From contig NZ_AUZM01000064.1 in assembly GCF_000478195.2 (NCBI RefSeq), positions 1-34,347 on the forward strand: a stretch of 34,347 nt of DNA. The letters run 5' to 3'. Made by a program: the position numbers and the translations under genes. Within the stretch, counting starts at the first letter, position 1. Each line of letters begins with the position of its first letter. The stretch comes from Lyngbya aestuarii BL J. GTDB lineage: Bacteria; Cyanobacteriota; Cyanobacteriia; Cyanobacteriales; Microcoleaceae. The notes beneath the pieces were generated by a model, which saw only the letters and a list, made by a program, of their open reading frames with translations, had not been told where the DNA came from and did not search any database. Below are positions 8,814-17,218 of this stretch, one piece after another.

Positions 8814-9289
8814 AATTTAAGAAAAACCTCTCCCTACTCCTCTCCTGCGAGGATAGGGAAATAGGCAGTATTTAATAGTATTTAATAGTATTAAATGCTA
8901 ATTCTCCCAATTTAATGTTAAAAATTCATCTCCCCTCGCCCCACCCTCTTTTTAAGGCAGAGCTGTGCGCGTTCTAACCCGAAAACTTGATTTGTGGGGA
9001 GGTAGGGAGGTAGTGAGTCCACCCCCGTGCGCGGGAACAAGCGCGTTGAGGGGAGTGGCGAACCCGTGCGCGGGAGGTAGGGTGCAGGGGGGGAATTTTT
9101 ATTAATAAAAAGCTATTTTTCATCGGAAAAAAATCCTCTCCCCACCTCCCCATCACCCCATCACCCCCGACAATTTTTAACTAAGAATGAAACGGCCCTG
9201 CCCTTTTTAAGGGGGGATAAAGGGGGGATTGGAGAGGGGTTGGGGGAGAGGTAAAAAAATTGAGCGCGATTAATTAATAGGTTTAGAAT
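8814..9289. repeat. Repeat-rich spacer between mysB and mysC
   Basis: This spacer of about 475 bases holds several repeats and no supported gene. A 10-base unit TTTAATAGTA is tandem at 8871-8890. The near-palindrome CCCGTGCGCGGG occurs at 9024-9035 and again at 9063-9074, and a related GTGCGCG lies near 8964. G-rich runs (GGGGGGATAAAGGGGGGATTGG type) fill 9205-9255. Such mosaics of short repeats are common between genes in filamentous cyanobacteria. A leftward open frame of 60 codons here is only a by-product of the GC-rich repeats. The spacer may uncouple mysC from mysAB. Confidence 0.6.
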
Positions 9290-10657
9290 ATGTCACAACT
9301 TTTGTTTATTCAACCCAAACGGGCATCTGCTTTGTTTCAAAATATCGGAACATTGTTGTTATTATTATTGGCTTTTCCGTTTAATTTAACGGTCGTTCTC
9401 AGTGCTTGGTTTGTGAATTTATTCCGTAAACCATTTCAGAAAAAAGTCATTGCTAAAAATCCGAAAAAAATTCTAATCACGGGTGGAAAAATGACCAAGG
9501 CGTTGCAACTCGCCCGGTGTTTTCATGGGGCTGGACATACGGTTTTTTTAGTAGAAACTCATAAATATTGGTTATCTGGACATCGATTTTCTAACGCGGT
9601 TAAAGGGTTTTATACCATTCCCGCCCCCAAAAAAGATCAAGAGGGGTTCTTTCACGGGTTACTTGAGATTGTCAAACGGGAAGATATTGATGTGTTTATT
9701 CCGGTGACAAGTCCAGTTGAAAGTTACTATTGTTCTCTAGCTAAACCGCTACTTTTACCCCATTGTGAGGTGATTCATTTTGATACCAATATTACCGAGA
9801 TTTTGGATAATAAGTTTAGTTTTGTCGATCAAGCAAGACAATTGGGGTTATCGGTTCCCAAGTCTTTTTTAATTACGAAACCTGAACAGGTGCTTGAATT
9901 TGACTTTGCAACCGATGGGAGTCAATATATCCTGAAAAGTATTCCCTATGATTCAGTTCATCGCTTAGATTTAACAAAATTACCGATGAATTCTCAATCA
10001 GAATTAGAAGAATTTGTCAAGGGATTACCTATTAGCGAAGATCAGCCCTGGATTATGCAGGAGTTTATTCGCGGACAGGAATACTGCACTCATAGCACCG
10101 TAAGAAAGGGTAAAATTCGACTACATTGTTGTTCGGAATCTTCGCCTTTTCAGGTCAACTATGAACAGATCGAAAACCCGGAAATATTAGCTTGGGTGCA
10201 AACGTTTGTTGAAGCGTTAAACCTCACTGGACAAGTTTCTTTTGACTTTATTCAAGCCCCAGATGGTAAAGTTTATCCGCTCGAATGTAACCCGAGAATT
10301 CATTCAGCAATTACCATGTTTTACAATCATCCCGGTGTTGCGGATGCCTATCTTACCGACAGTCAAAACGATAACGAACCGCCCATTACACCCTTAGCCG
10401 AGAGTAAACCGACTTATTGGTTATACCACGAACTCTGGCGGTTATCAGAGGTCAATTCTGGGGAAAAACTCCAAGCCTGGATTCGTAAAATTACTCAGGG
10501 GACAGATGCCATTTTTCAAGTCAATGACCCGCTACCCTTTTTGATGGTACATCACTGGCAAATTCCCTTACTTGTGCTGGACAACTTACGAAAACTAAAA
10601 GGCTGGATTCGCATTGACTTTAATATAGGAAAGTTGGTAGAATTAGGAGGAGATTAA
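9290..10657 (+). CDS. mysC: MysC, ATP-grasp ligase making mycosporine-glycine
   Basis: MysC is an ATP-grasp enzyme that activates 4-deoxygadusol and joins it to glycine, giving mycosporine-glycine. The 455-residue product begins with a hydrophobic segment (about residues 19-45, NIGTLLLLLLAFPFNLTVVL), also known in this family, which may tether it to a membrane. A pre-ATP-grasp region follows (ILITGGKMTKALQLARCFH, 61-79). ATP-grasp features are ILKS (214-217), IMQEFIRGQEYCTHS (255-269) and the metal-binding LECNPRIHSA (331-340). It follows the repeat-rich spacer after mysB, and the EamA permease starts 33 bases after it, so those two are probably co-transcribed. Confidence 0.93.
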   Translation: MSQLLFIQPKRASALFQNIGTLLLLLLAFPFNLTVVLSAWFVNLFRKPFQKKVIAKNPKKILITGGKMTKALQLARCFHGAGHTVFLVETHKYWLSGHRFSNAVKGFYTIPAPKKDQEGFFHGLLEIVKREDIDVFIPVTSPVESYYCSLAKPLLLPHCEVIHFDTNITEILDNKFSFVDQARQLGLSVPKSFLITKPEQVLEFDFATDGSQYILKSIPYDSVHRLDLTKLPMNSQSELEEFVKGLPISEDQPWIMQEFIRGQEYCTHSTVRKGKIRLHCCSESSPFQVNYEQIENPEILAWVQTFVEALNLTGQVSFDFIQAPDGKVYPLECNPRIHSAITMFYNHPGVADAYLTDSQNDNEPPITPLAESKPTYWLYHELWRLSEVNSGEKLQAWIRKITQGTDAIFQVNDPLPFLMVHHWQIPLLVLDNLRKLKGWIRIDFNIGKLVELGGD

Positions 10658-10690
10658 CATTTCTTAAAACAATCACCCTAACGCCTCAAA

Positions 10691-11668
10691 ATGTTTTACA
10701 GAGTAAGACTGCGCCAACAGTGGTCTGCACCAGTAGAGCTTGGAGTTATTCTCTCACTCGTTATTGGTCTAGTTGCCATCTCTTTTTCTCCGATTTTTAT
10801 CCGGTTAAGTGAGGGAGAAATCAGCCCTTATTCCACGATTTTTAATCGCTTTTGGATTGCCACAGTTACTTTAGGGTTGTGGAATGGAATATCAGCCACT
10901 CGCCCTCAAAAGTCTTTCCCCTTATCAGTCGAGAAACCTGCCTATTCTATCCAAACAATCGGGTTATTATTTTTACTGGGAAGCCTGTTATCAACATCAT
11001 TAATGTTGTGGGCTTGGTCTTTGACTCAAACCAGTATAGCCAACTCAGCAATTATTCACAGTTTAACTCCGATATTTACCGCCTTATGGGGATGGTTGTT
11101 CCTCAGACGGCAAATTGATCGTAAATTTATACTCGGAATGGCGATCGCAGTCGGTGGAACTTTGGTGATTGGATTCGACGATTTATCCCATTCTCAAAGC
11201 GGTTTTCAAGGTGATTTAGCGGCATTACTTTCAGCTTCATTACTGGGAGGATATCCCCTAATTATCGAACAGCTAAAAACTCGAATTTCCTCAAACGAAA
11301 TTATTAAAGGTTGTTCAATCGTCGGGATGTTAGTCGCCTTACCTGTAGTTCTTCTCAACAGCGAGCAACTGTTTCCGCATACCGTTCAGGGTTGGTTTGC
11401 TGTTATTTCCCTAGCTGTTATTTGTCAAATTATCGGCTTGGGTTTAGAAGCAATATCCTTAAAGCGATTTTCAGCAGAATTTATCTCCACTTGCCATTTA
11501 GTCACTCCCATTTTGGGTTCAATAGCGGCTTGGGTAATTTTTGAGGAAGTCTTAACTGCGGATAACTGGATCGGCTTTACTTGTGTGTTAATCGGTATTT
11601 ATGTCACCTTACAAAGTCACTCCGCAGTTAAACCGCAGGATACTATAAACTCACTCCCATTGGATTAA
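10691..11668 (+). CDS. EamA/DMT-family permease next to mysC
   Basis: The drug/metabolite transporter superfamily comprises inner-membrane carriers with ten helices from two duplicated EamA units; many export amino acids or metabolites. The 325-residue product fits: hydrophobic segments begin at VILSLVIGLVAISFSPIF and include IGLLFLLGSLLSTSLMLWAW, the central MAIAVGGTLVIGF, and a second half ending ILGSIAAWVIFEEVLTADNWIGFTCVLIGIYV. The GSIAAWVIFEE-type segment near the C-terminus is typical of EamA. Starting 33 bases after mysC, it is probably in the same mRNA. An inferred role is export or compartment transfer of a mycosporine or its precursor; the substrate cannot be read from the sequence. 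Confidence 0.85.
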   Translation: MFYRVRLRQQWSAPVELGVILSLVIGLVAISFSPIFIRLSEGEISPYSTIFNRFWIATVTLGLWNGISATRPQKSFPLSVEKPAYSIQTIGLLFLLGSLLSTSLMLWAWSLTQTSIANSAIIHSLTPIFTALWGWLFLRRQIDRKFILGMAIAVGGTLVIGFDDLSHSQSGFQGDLAALLSASLLGGYPLIIEQLKTRISSNEIIKGCSIVGMLVALPVVLLNSEQLFPHTVQGWFAVISLAVICQIIGLGLEAISLKRFSAEFISTCHLVTPILGSIAAWVIFEEVLTADNWIGFTCVLIGIYVTLQSHSAVKPQDTINSLPLD

Positions 11669-11702
11669 GAGTTTAGAGTCAGAGAAAATCCGCTTTTAAC
11701 AG

Positions 11703-11746
11703 TGGCGATCGCTAAAAATAGGTTGCTTTATTAGAAGCGATCGCCA
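11703..11746 (+). terminator. Hairpin built from two HIP1 sites, probable terminator
   Basis: TGGCGATCGCT (11703-11713) and AGCGATCGCCA (11736-11746) are perfect 11-base inverted complements with a 22-base AT-rich loop. Each arm contains one GCGATCGC octamer. AAAAATAAAT-type sequence follows rather than a T-run, so intrinsic termination is only likely, not certain. It lies 35 bases after the EamA stop and before a separate promoter, which suits a transcript end. Confidence 0.5.
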
Positions 11747-11875
11747 TCAAAAATAAATATTATTGAGGTTTTAAACTGCCCAATCTACGACAAATAGGCT
11801 TAATCTTTTTTATAAGTCAATTTTTTAAAAGCCTGATTATGATCCTTTGTTCGGATCGGTATACCCTGATAAAGT

Positions 11876-11904
11876 TTGGTTAAAGTTGAACAGGCTGGTA
11901 TACT
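11876..11904 (+). promoter_or_regulatory. Probable promoter of the sodium/solute symporter gene
   Basis: TTGGTT (11876-11881) and TATACT (11899-11904) are separated by 17 bases, and TGG directly before the -10 box makes it an extended -10. It lies 65 bases before the symporter ATG at 11969. With the hairpin at 11703-11746 it suggests that the symporter is transcribed separately from mysC-EamA. Confidence 0.6.
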
Positions 11905-11968
11905 CTTAAAAGCATTGGAATTAGAGTTTTTACTCAGTCCTCACAAGAATCATTAACTTTCTCAGTTT

Positions 11969-13396
11969 ATGGCGGATCAAGTCTTAATTGCAATAACATT
12001 CGTTCTATTCCTACTGTTCTTTACTGGGGTTGGCATCTACTCAGCCACTCAAAAACAAAGTACAACCTCAGATTATTTGTTAGCGAGTCGTAACGTTAAC
12101 CCCTGGTTTACAGCACTTTCAGCGATGGCGACGGGTCAAAGCGGACTCTTATTTATCGGACAAGTCGGCTTTGCTTACACCGTCGGAATTTCTGCATTGT
12201 GGTTAACAGTAGGTTGGGCAATAGGAGACTATATCGCTTGGTTATTCTTCTTCCGTAAACTGAGGGAAATGTCAGAAGAAAGCAACAACGAAACCGTCTC
12301 GGCATTCTTAGGTCAAAACACGGAAAATAGAGGAATTACTGTCGCCTCTGCCTTAATTACTTTAGCATTTCTAGGTTCCTATGCTGCTGCCCAACTCGTC
12401 GCCGGAAGTAAGGCCCTCAATGCAGTATTTGGCTGGAATTACAACTTAGGAATTATTATCGGGGCTGTCGTTGTTGTGATCTACTGTTTTTCCGGGGGAA
12501 TACGGGCTTCCATTTGGACAGATGCAGTACAAGCCACAATTATGATCGGTTCTCTCATTTTACTCTTTATCATTGCAATTTTCACCTGTGGCGGTTTCGG
12601 TGAACTTTGGACACAATTAGAAGCCATTGATCCAAATTTAGTCAGTTGGAGTCCGTCTAACTTACAATTGGGTTTATTTCCTTTTGTATTGGGTTGGGTT
12701 GTCGCTGGATTTGGTGTTGTGGGTCAACCTCATATTTTAGTGCGGGCGATGGCTTTAAACTCTCCGAGAAATATGGGCAAAACTCGCAATATTAAGATTA
12801 CATTTGGTTTAACAAATTCTTGTTGTGCGATTGGGATTGGTTTGGCTGCAAGAGTTTTATTACCTAACTTACTAACAGAAGGTGATCCCGAATTAGCATT
12901 ACCCTTTTTGGCATTAGAATTATTACCTGTTTTCTTAGTTGGGTTAATGTTAGCGGGGTTATTTTCTGCGACAATTTCCACAGCAGACTCTCAAATTCTC
13001 TCTTGTTCGGCTGCTTTAACCCAAGATTTATTTCCCGCAGCAGCCAAGTCCTATCGTTGGGCAAAAGGCGGAACTTTAGCAGTAACAGCAATTATTTTAG
13101 CCATCGCATTGAGTGGAAATGATAGTGTATTTGCGTTAGTGACATTTTCTTGGTCAGCTTTGGCATCAGGTTTAGGGCCGTTATTTTTGGTGCGAATTTT
13201 ACAACGACCGATCACAACTCCTATTGCCATTACCATGATGATTGTCGGAATTCTAAGTGCTTTAATTTGGAATGTCGGACTGAAACTTTCCGGTGCGGTT
13301 TACGAAGTATTACCGGGAATGTTAGCCGGAATTTTAGTTTATCTCATCTCTCAATTATTTCATTCGCAAAATTCAGAAAGTAATCAAGATGTTTAA
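11969..13396 (+). CDS. Sodium/solute symporter (SSS family, PutP-like)
   Basis: SSS-family carriers import solutes such as proline, other amino acids or sugars with sodium through a membrane protein of about 13 helices. The 475-residue product has the expected length and hydrophobicity. SSS/PutP-like segments include DYLLASRNVNPWFTALSAMA near the N-terminus, SGGIRASIWTDAVQATIMIG in the middle, GQPHILVRAMA, and the C-terminal LFSATISTADSQILSCSAAL. The last resembles the sodium-site helix with its Ser/Thr/Asp cluster. It sits between the mysC-EamA block and mysD and has its own probable promoter. Import of an amino acid used by MysC or MysD is a reasonable inference; the substrate is not determined. 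Confidence 0.87.
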   Translation: MADQVLIAITFVLFLLFFTGVGIYSATQKQSTTSDYLLASRNVNPWFTALSAMATGQSGLLFIGQVGFAYTVGISALWLTVGWAIGDYIAWLFFFRKLREMSEESNNETVSAFLGQNTENRGITVASALITLAFLGSYAAAQLVAGSKALNAVFGWNYNLGIIIGAVVVVIYCFSGGIRASIWTDAVQATIMIGSLILLFIIAIFTCGGFGELWTQLEAIDPNLVSWSPSNLQLGLFPFVLGWVVAGFGVVGQPHILVRAMALNSPRNMGKTRNIKITFGLTNSCCAIGIGLAARVLLPNLLTEGDPELALPFLALELLPVFLVGLMLAGLFSATISTADSQILSCSAALTQDLFPAAAKSYRWAKGGTLAVTAIILAIALSGNDSVFALVTFSWSALASGLGPLFLVRILQRPITTPIAITMMIVGILSALIWNVGLKLSGAVYEVLPGMLAGILVYLISQLFHSQNSESNQDV

Positions 13397-13645
13397 ACTA
13401 ATTCTAATTAATTCCACGGTAAAATATCAACAAACTTAAGACTATTTTAGAGATGAAATAGTTTAAAAATAAAACCTTAGCAATATAAAAATATGATATT
13501 ATTGTAATAGTTTTTATCAATCAAGACTTCAATTTTATTGGAATTAAAGGTCTTTTTTCAATCCTGCTTTTTAGGTTAAAAATAGTCGCGCCCCACGCCT
13601 ACACATTGAAGTTCAATCAGTAGATTAAAACAGATCAATTCAATC

Positions 13646-14749
13646 ATGAAATTAGAAACAATTCGACAAACTCAATCCCTATCCTCAGACACCATACCCA
13701 CGTTGCGAGTCTTGCATCTAGCAGGGTCTTGTGTCTCAGATTTCTACTACAACCTATCAATCGTCTATGCCAAAGAAGTCGTGCAACCTGTCGGGGTCAG
13801 CAGCTACTATGCCGTCATTCATCCTAACGGGTATTGGCAGTTGGGGACATCCCTAGACACCCTCTCGGAGAAAATGTCACTTCAGGAGATGATGATTCAA
13901 CTCCCGGAGATTGATGTCGTTGTTCCTCATCTGTTCTGTTTTCCAGGGATGACCAGTTTTCGGGCGTTTTTTGAGGATATCCTGGGCTTAAGCGTCGTCG
14001 GTTCACCGTCCCATTGTACAGCCCTGGCTACCAACAAAGCCCAAACTCGAAGTGTTGTAGCCGCATCCGGGGTTCGTGTCGCCCAAGCCCAACAACTCCG
14101 AGTCGGAGACACCCTCACCATGCAACCTCCATTTATCGTCAAACCCAACTCAGAAGACAACTCTCTCGGGGTGACGTTAGTTCAGAACCGAGATCAAATC
14201 ACCGAAGCATTGCGAATTGGCTTTGAACTAGACGAAACATTGTTAGTCGAAGATTATATCCCCGGTCGAGAAATACGGGTTGCTGTCGTCGAACGCTCGG
14301 GTAAGTTGTGTGTACTGCCGATGATAGAATATCTATTTACCGAAGAACACCCAATTAGAACAGTACAAGATAAACTGCAACTGCAATCTGATGGAATGCC
14401 CGAAAAACAACCCGAAAAACCAGTCGCCAAACCCGTGTGTCCAGCAAATGTTGCACCAGAACTGTTTGAGAAACTCGCCTCGGCTGCCAAACGATCTCAT
14501 ATTGCTTTGGGCTGTAGGGATTATTCGTTGTATGATTTCAGAGTACACGCCGAAACTAACGAACCCTATCTGCTTGAGGCAGGTTTGTTCTGGTCTTTTG
14601 GCAAAATTAGCATGATTTCGCGAATGTTGATCGCCGATGGACAAAATTTAGATGATGTGGCGTTGGAGTTGTGGCGTTCTGCGGCCGGGCGAACTCGGGT
14701 CGCTTGTCGATCCTTGTTTAAGTATACTAAAGCAGATCAAGTTTTATAG
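13646..14749 (+). CDS. mysD: MysD, D-Ala-D-Ala-ligase-like enzyme for disubstituted mycosporines
   Basis: MysD is an ATP-grasp ligase related to D-alanine-D-alanine ligase. It condenses mycosporine-glycine with a second amino acid (serine, threonine or others), giving imino-mycosporines such as shinorine or porphyra-334. In the 367-residue product, GSPSHCTALATNK (119-131) matches the Ddl GS..A..DK region. FIVKPNSEDNSLGV (163-176) and LLVEDYIPGREIRVAVVE (199-216) are the ATP-grasp segments. The C-terminal YDFRVH and LLEAGLFWSF replace the usual Ddl DxR/EVNTxPG region, as expected for a MysD-type ligase. It lies 250 bases after the symporter; the dehydrogenase-like gene starts 69 bases after its stop. 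The second substrate cannot be predicted here. Confidence 0.9.
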   Translation: MKLETIRQTQSLSSDTIPTLRVLHLAGSCVSDFYYNLSIVYAKEVVQPVGVSSYYAVIHPNGYWQLGTSLDTLSEKMSLQEMMIQLPEIDVVVPHLFCFPGMTSFRAFFEDILGLSVVGSPSHCTALATNKAQTRSVVAASGVRVAQAQQLRVGDTLTMQPPFIVKPNSEDNSLGVTLVQNRDQITEALRIGFELDETLLVEDYIPGREIRVAVVERSGKLCVLPMIEYLFTEEHPIRTVQDKLQLQSDGMPEKQPEKPVAKPVCPANVAPELFEKLASAAKRSHIALGCRDYSLYDFRVHAETNEPYLLEAGLFWSFGKISMISRMLIADGQNLDDVALELWRSAAGRTRVACRSLFKYTKADQVL

Positions 14750-14818
14750 GTTTTTTCAGTCCGATCAGTCCTGAGTATTCTCAACGTTCTGGCCGATCAT
14801 TCACTCGGCTAGGACAGG

Positions 14819-15970
14819 ATGCCAGGAAATCAGCACTATATGTTATTAAACAACAGCATTTCACACACTGAATCTCCCCTCAATTATCCCATTCTAGGCA
14901 TTATCGGTTGTGGCAATATTGGCAAGCGACAAGCCGCTAATTTTCTCGCCCACGGCTACTCGGTTTATGTCTACGATATCAATCCTGCGCGAATGACTCA
15001 GTTACACTCTTTAGGCGCCCACATTACCCAAAGTTGTGCTGAACTGGCAACCCACTGTGAAGTGATCTTTACCGCCCTACCCACTCCCTCTGACGTGATC
15101 AAAGCCGTCCTAGAAGGTAAACAAAACCTCAGTCAAGGATTGCGACCCGGCAGTATTTACATTGATATTACCACCAATTCTCCAGAAACAATCTACAGAC
15201 TTCACAAAGTGATGAATCTTCTCGGAGTTGAGATGTTAGATGCCCCCTTTAATGATTGCTCTGAAGGGGCTACAAGCGAGGCAGGAATGGGTTTAGCCGT
15301 TTTAGCGAGCGGATCAAAGAAAACCTTCGAGCAAATGCAGCCCATCCTACAACTCATGGCCGATCAGGTTCTCTACTGTGGAGAAATTGGCAATGGAACT
15401 CGATGTAAACTGATCCACAATGCGGTGAATGCTGTAGCCGTGCAAGCTGTGAGTGAAGGAATTACCTTGGGTTTGGCTCAAGACATCCCCCTACAGACTA
15501 TTTGGGACGCTTTGCGCTTTGGCTCGTTTGGTCAAAATCCTGGAGATATTCATGGTTTACCCTACTACTGGTTTTCACGACGCTGTGATCACCTCTCTAA
15601 ACACCCCGCTTTTACTATCAAACTCCTACACAAAGATTTGCGGATCGCCTTGGATATGGCTATTGAGCGCGATATTTCCGTTCCTCACCTCGGCTTGACT
15701 GTCAAAGACTACGAAGAAGCAGAGCGACGGGGTTGGTCTCCCTATGCTGCCACCAAAGTTCGCTCTCTGCAAGAGGAACGAGCAGGAGTCATTGCTAAAG
15801 CCTCTCAACCTTTAATCTCTAGTTCTAACCTGTCTACTCCACCCCCAACAAAAGCTTCAGAGAACAGCAAAAATAGATTCTCTCTGTACAGTGTGTTGAT
15901 GCTCATATTAGTCAGCAACCTTTTTCAATTAGGATTACAGTGGCTATTCCACAGCCATCATTTATTTTGA
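14819..15970 (+). CDS. Beta-hydroxyacid dehydrogenase-like protein with C-terminal membrane anchor
   Basis: The beta-hydroxyacid dehydrogenase family (3-hydroxyisobutyrate, tartronate semialdehyde, 6-phosphogluconate enzymes) oxidises hydroxyacids with NAD(P). The N-terminal Rossmann motif is IIGCGNIGKRQAANFLAHG (28-46). DAPFNDCSEGATSEAGMG (141-158) replaces the usual DAPVSGG substrate loop, and GNGTRCKLIHNAVNAV (191-206) carries the catalytic lysine K197. Unusual for the family, the last 32 residues form a hydrophobic anchor (RFSLYSVLMLILVSNLFQLG, about 352-371) after a Ser/Pro-rich linker, so the enzyme may be membrane-tethered. It begins 69 bases after mysD and is probably co-transcribed. 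Tailoring of a mycosporine or serine/glycine supply is speculative. A second in-frame ATG at codon 8 is a possible start. Confidence 0.8.
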   Translation: MPGNQHYMLLNNSISHTESPLNYPILGIIGCGNIGKRQAANFLAHGYSVYVYDINPARMTQLHSLGAHITQSCAELATHCEVIFTALPTPSDVIKAVLEGKQNLSQGLRPGSIYIDITTNSPETIYRLHKVMNLLGVEMLDAPFNDCSEGATSEAGMGLAVLASGSKKTFEQMQPILQLMADQVLYCGEIGNGTRCKLIHNAVNAVAVQAVSEGITLGLAQDIPLQTIWDALRFGSFGQNPGDIHGLPYYWFSRRCDHLSKHPAFTIKLLHKDLRIALDMAIERDISVPHLGLTVKDYEEAERRGWSPYAATKVRSLQEERAGVIAKASQPLISSSNLSTPPPTKASENSKNRFSLYSVLMLILVSNLFQLGLQWLFHSHHLF

Positions 15971-16069
15971 GATTTTTGTGAGAATCTTTAAAAAATTGTC
16001 CTCATTAACCACAAGCTCAACTTTTTGTTATCTTAATCAACAAAAGCAACTCACTCCAAGATTGATGAG

Positions 16070-16402
16070 TTGAACAAGAGAACACACTTTTTAGGGTTGT
16101 TTTTTATGGTTGTTACCGTTATATGTATTAATGTATTAATCTCACTTGTTTGTCTATATGTTGCTCGTCGAGTCTGGAAACTGCGTAGAGGATTAGCCCG
16201 AATAGACCGAGTTCTCGTCCGCCTCGAACATCGTGCTAATATGCTATTGTGTCGAACACGAAACTTCGTCGAGCGGGGAAACTCAACCAGTTCTCAACTC
16301 AAACAGAAATATGATTCGCTGCAACAAAAATTGCAACAGCTTGAGAAAATAGTCACGATTGTCCGCTTAACTCAACTGTTACTGTTGCGAAAAAGATATT
16401 GA
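16070..16402 (+). CDS. Small unknown protein: one membrane helix plus coiled coil
   Basis: A 110-residue product from a TTG, or 98 residues from the in-frame ATG at 16106. It has one strong hydrophobic segment (LFFMVVTVICINVLISLVCL, about 11-30). A basic, amphipathic region follows (RRVWKLRRGLARIDRVLVRL, 33-52), then a Gln/Lys-rich likely coiled coil (SQLKQKYDSLQQKLQQLEKI, 74-93). I do not recognise a family. It precedes YtxH and DUF948 genes with a similar architecture and may belong to the same envelope-associated set. The start is uncertain, as is the gene itself, though its compositional pattern supports it. Confidence 0.6.
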   Translation: MNKRTHFLGLFFMVVTVICINVLISLVCLYVARRVWKLRRGLARIDRVLVRLEHRANMLLCRTRNFVERGNSTSSQLKQKYDSLQQKLQQLEKIVTIVRLTQLLLLRKRY

Positions 16403-16583
16403 AAGAGAAATTGACCAACGCTCACAGCAGTGGTCTTGGCGGAATAGTCGAGAGCGCAACGGAGTACCGATGACTTCATCTTAGAGTTAATCCTCTCGAC
16501 TCAGTTAAGATGATTCCAGATTTCAGGAAACGGTACGTCCAAAGCTGTCTAAAATTATAGTAAGGGATATTCGGTTCTAGTTT

Positions 16584-16928
16584 ATGTCAAATAATCGATC
16601 TGGATCGTTTTTTGGGGGTTTGATACTCGGATCTGCTGTAGGAACAGTGGTGGGTTTATTAGTCGCACCCCGATCAGGCAAGGAAACGAGACAAGTCTTG
16701 AAAAAGTCTGCTCAAGCCCTTCCTGATTTGGTCGAGGATCTTTCAACCAGTGTACAACTGCAAGCTGATCGGCTCTCTGAGTCGGCTTTGCGAAACTGGG
16801 AAGATACTTTACTCCGACTCAAAGAAGCGGTGGCGGCAGGTATGGAAGCCAGTCAACAAGAACGTCAAGTTCTCTCTGAGAAGGTACAGAATACAGACTC
16901 ATCTTATCCCCTTGGCGATCGCAATTAG
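16584..16928 (+). CDS. YtxH-domain small membrane protein
   Basis: YtxH (gas-vesicle/stress-type) proteins are short, with an N-terminal Gly-rich hydrophobic hairpin and an amphipathic tail; several respond to stress, but no activity is established. This 114-residue product has GSFFGGLILGSAVGTVVGLL (7-26) directly followed by VAPRSGKETRQ, the family hallmark (APxSGxxTR), then a long helical region. A DUF948 gene follows about 290 bases downstream on the same strand; this pairing recurs in cyanobacteria as far as I know. Confidence 0.85.
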   Translation: MSNNRSGSFFGGLILGSAVGTVVGLLVAPRSGKETRQVLKKSAQALPDLVEDLSTSVQLQADRLSESALRNWEDTLLRLKEAVAAGMEASQQERQVLSEKVQNTDSSYPLGDRN

Positions 16929-17218
16929 TGGATGGTTTGGGCAGGTGCGTCAGCAGAACTCATCTGAGAACCTGCCCTTTCCCTATCTCTCTCCTAAGAG
17001 TGAAGCAATCAAGGCTTTAAATTAAGCATGATAGAATAATAACCGCCATCTGTGTTGCATTTTTGGCTTTTATACTCGATTCTGACGGTTTGCGGTTTGC
17101 GATCGCAGCCCGGAAAAGTGTAATAGATAACAGATTCGCGCGCTGAACGCAGAGCTAAGTTGTTTTCAACCGCTCAACTCCGTTAGATTAACCTCTTTGC
17201 ATCCTGGATGTTATTCCC

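Noticed and set aside
8974-9156. 60-codon leftward open frame between mysB and mysC
   Set aside because: It is made of GC-rich repeats and poly-purine runs and has no protein-like pattern.
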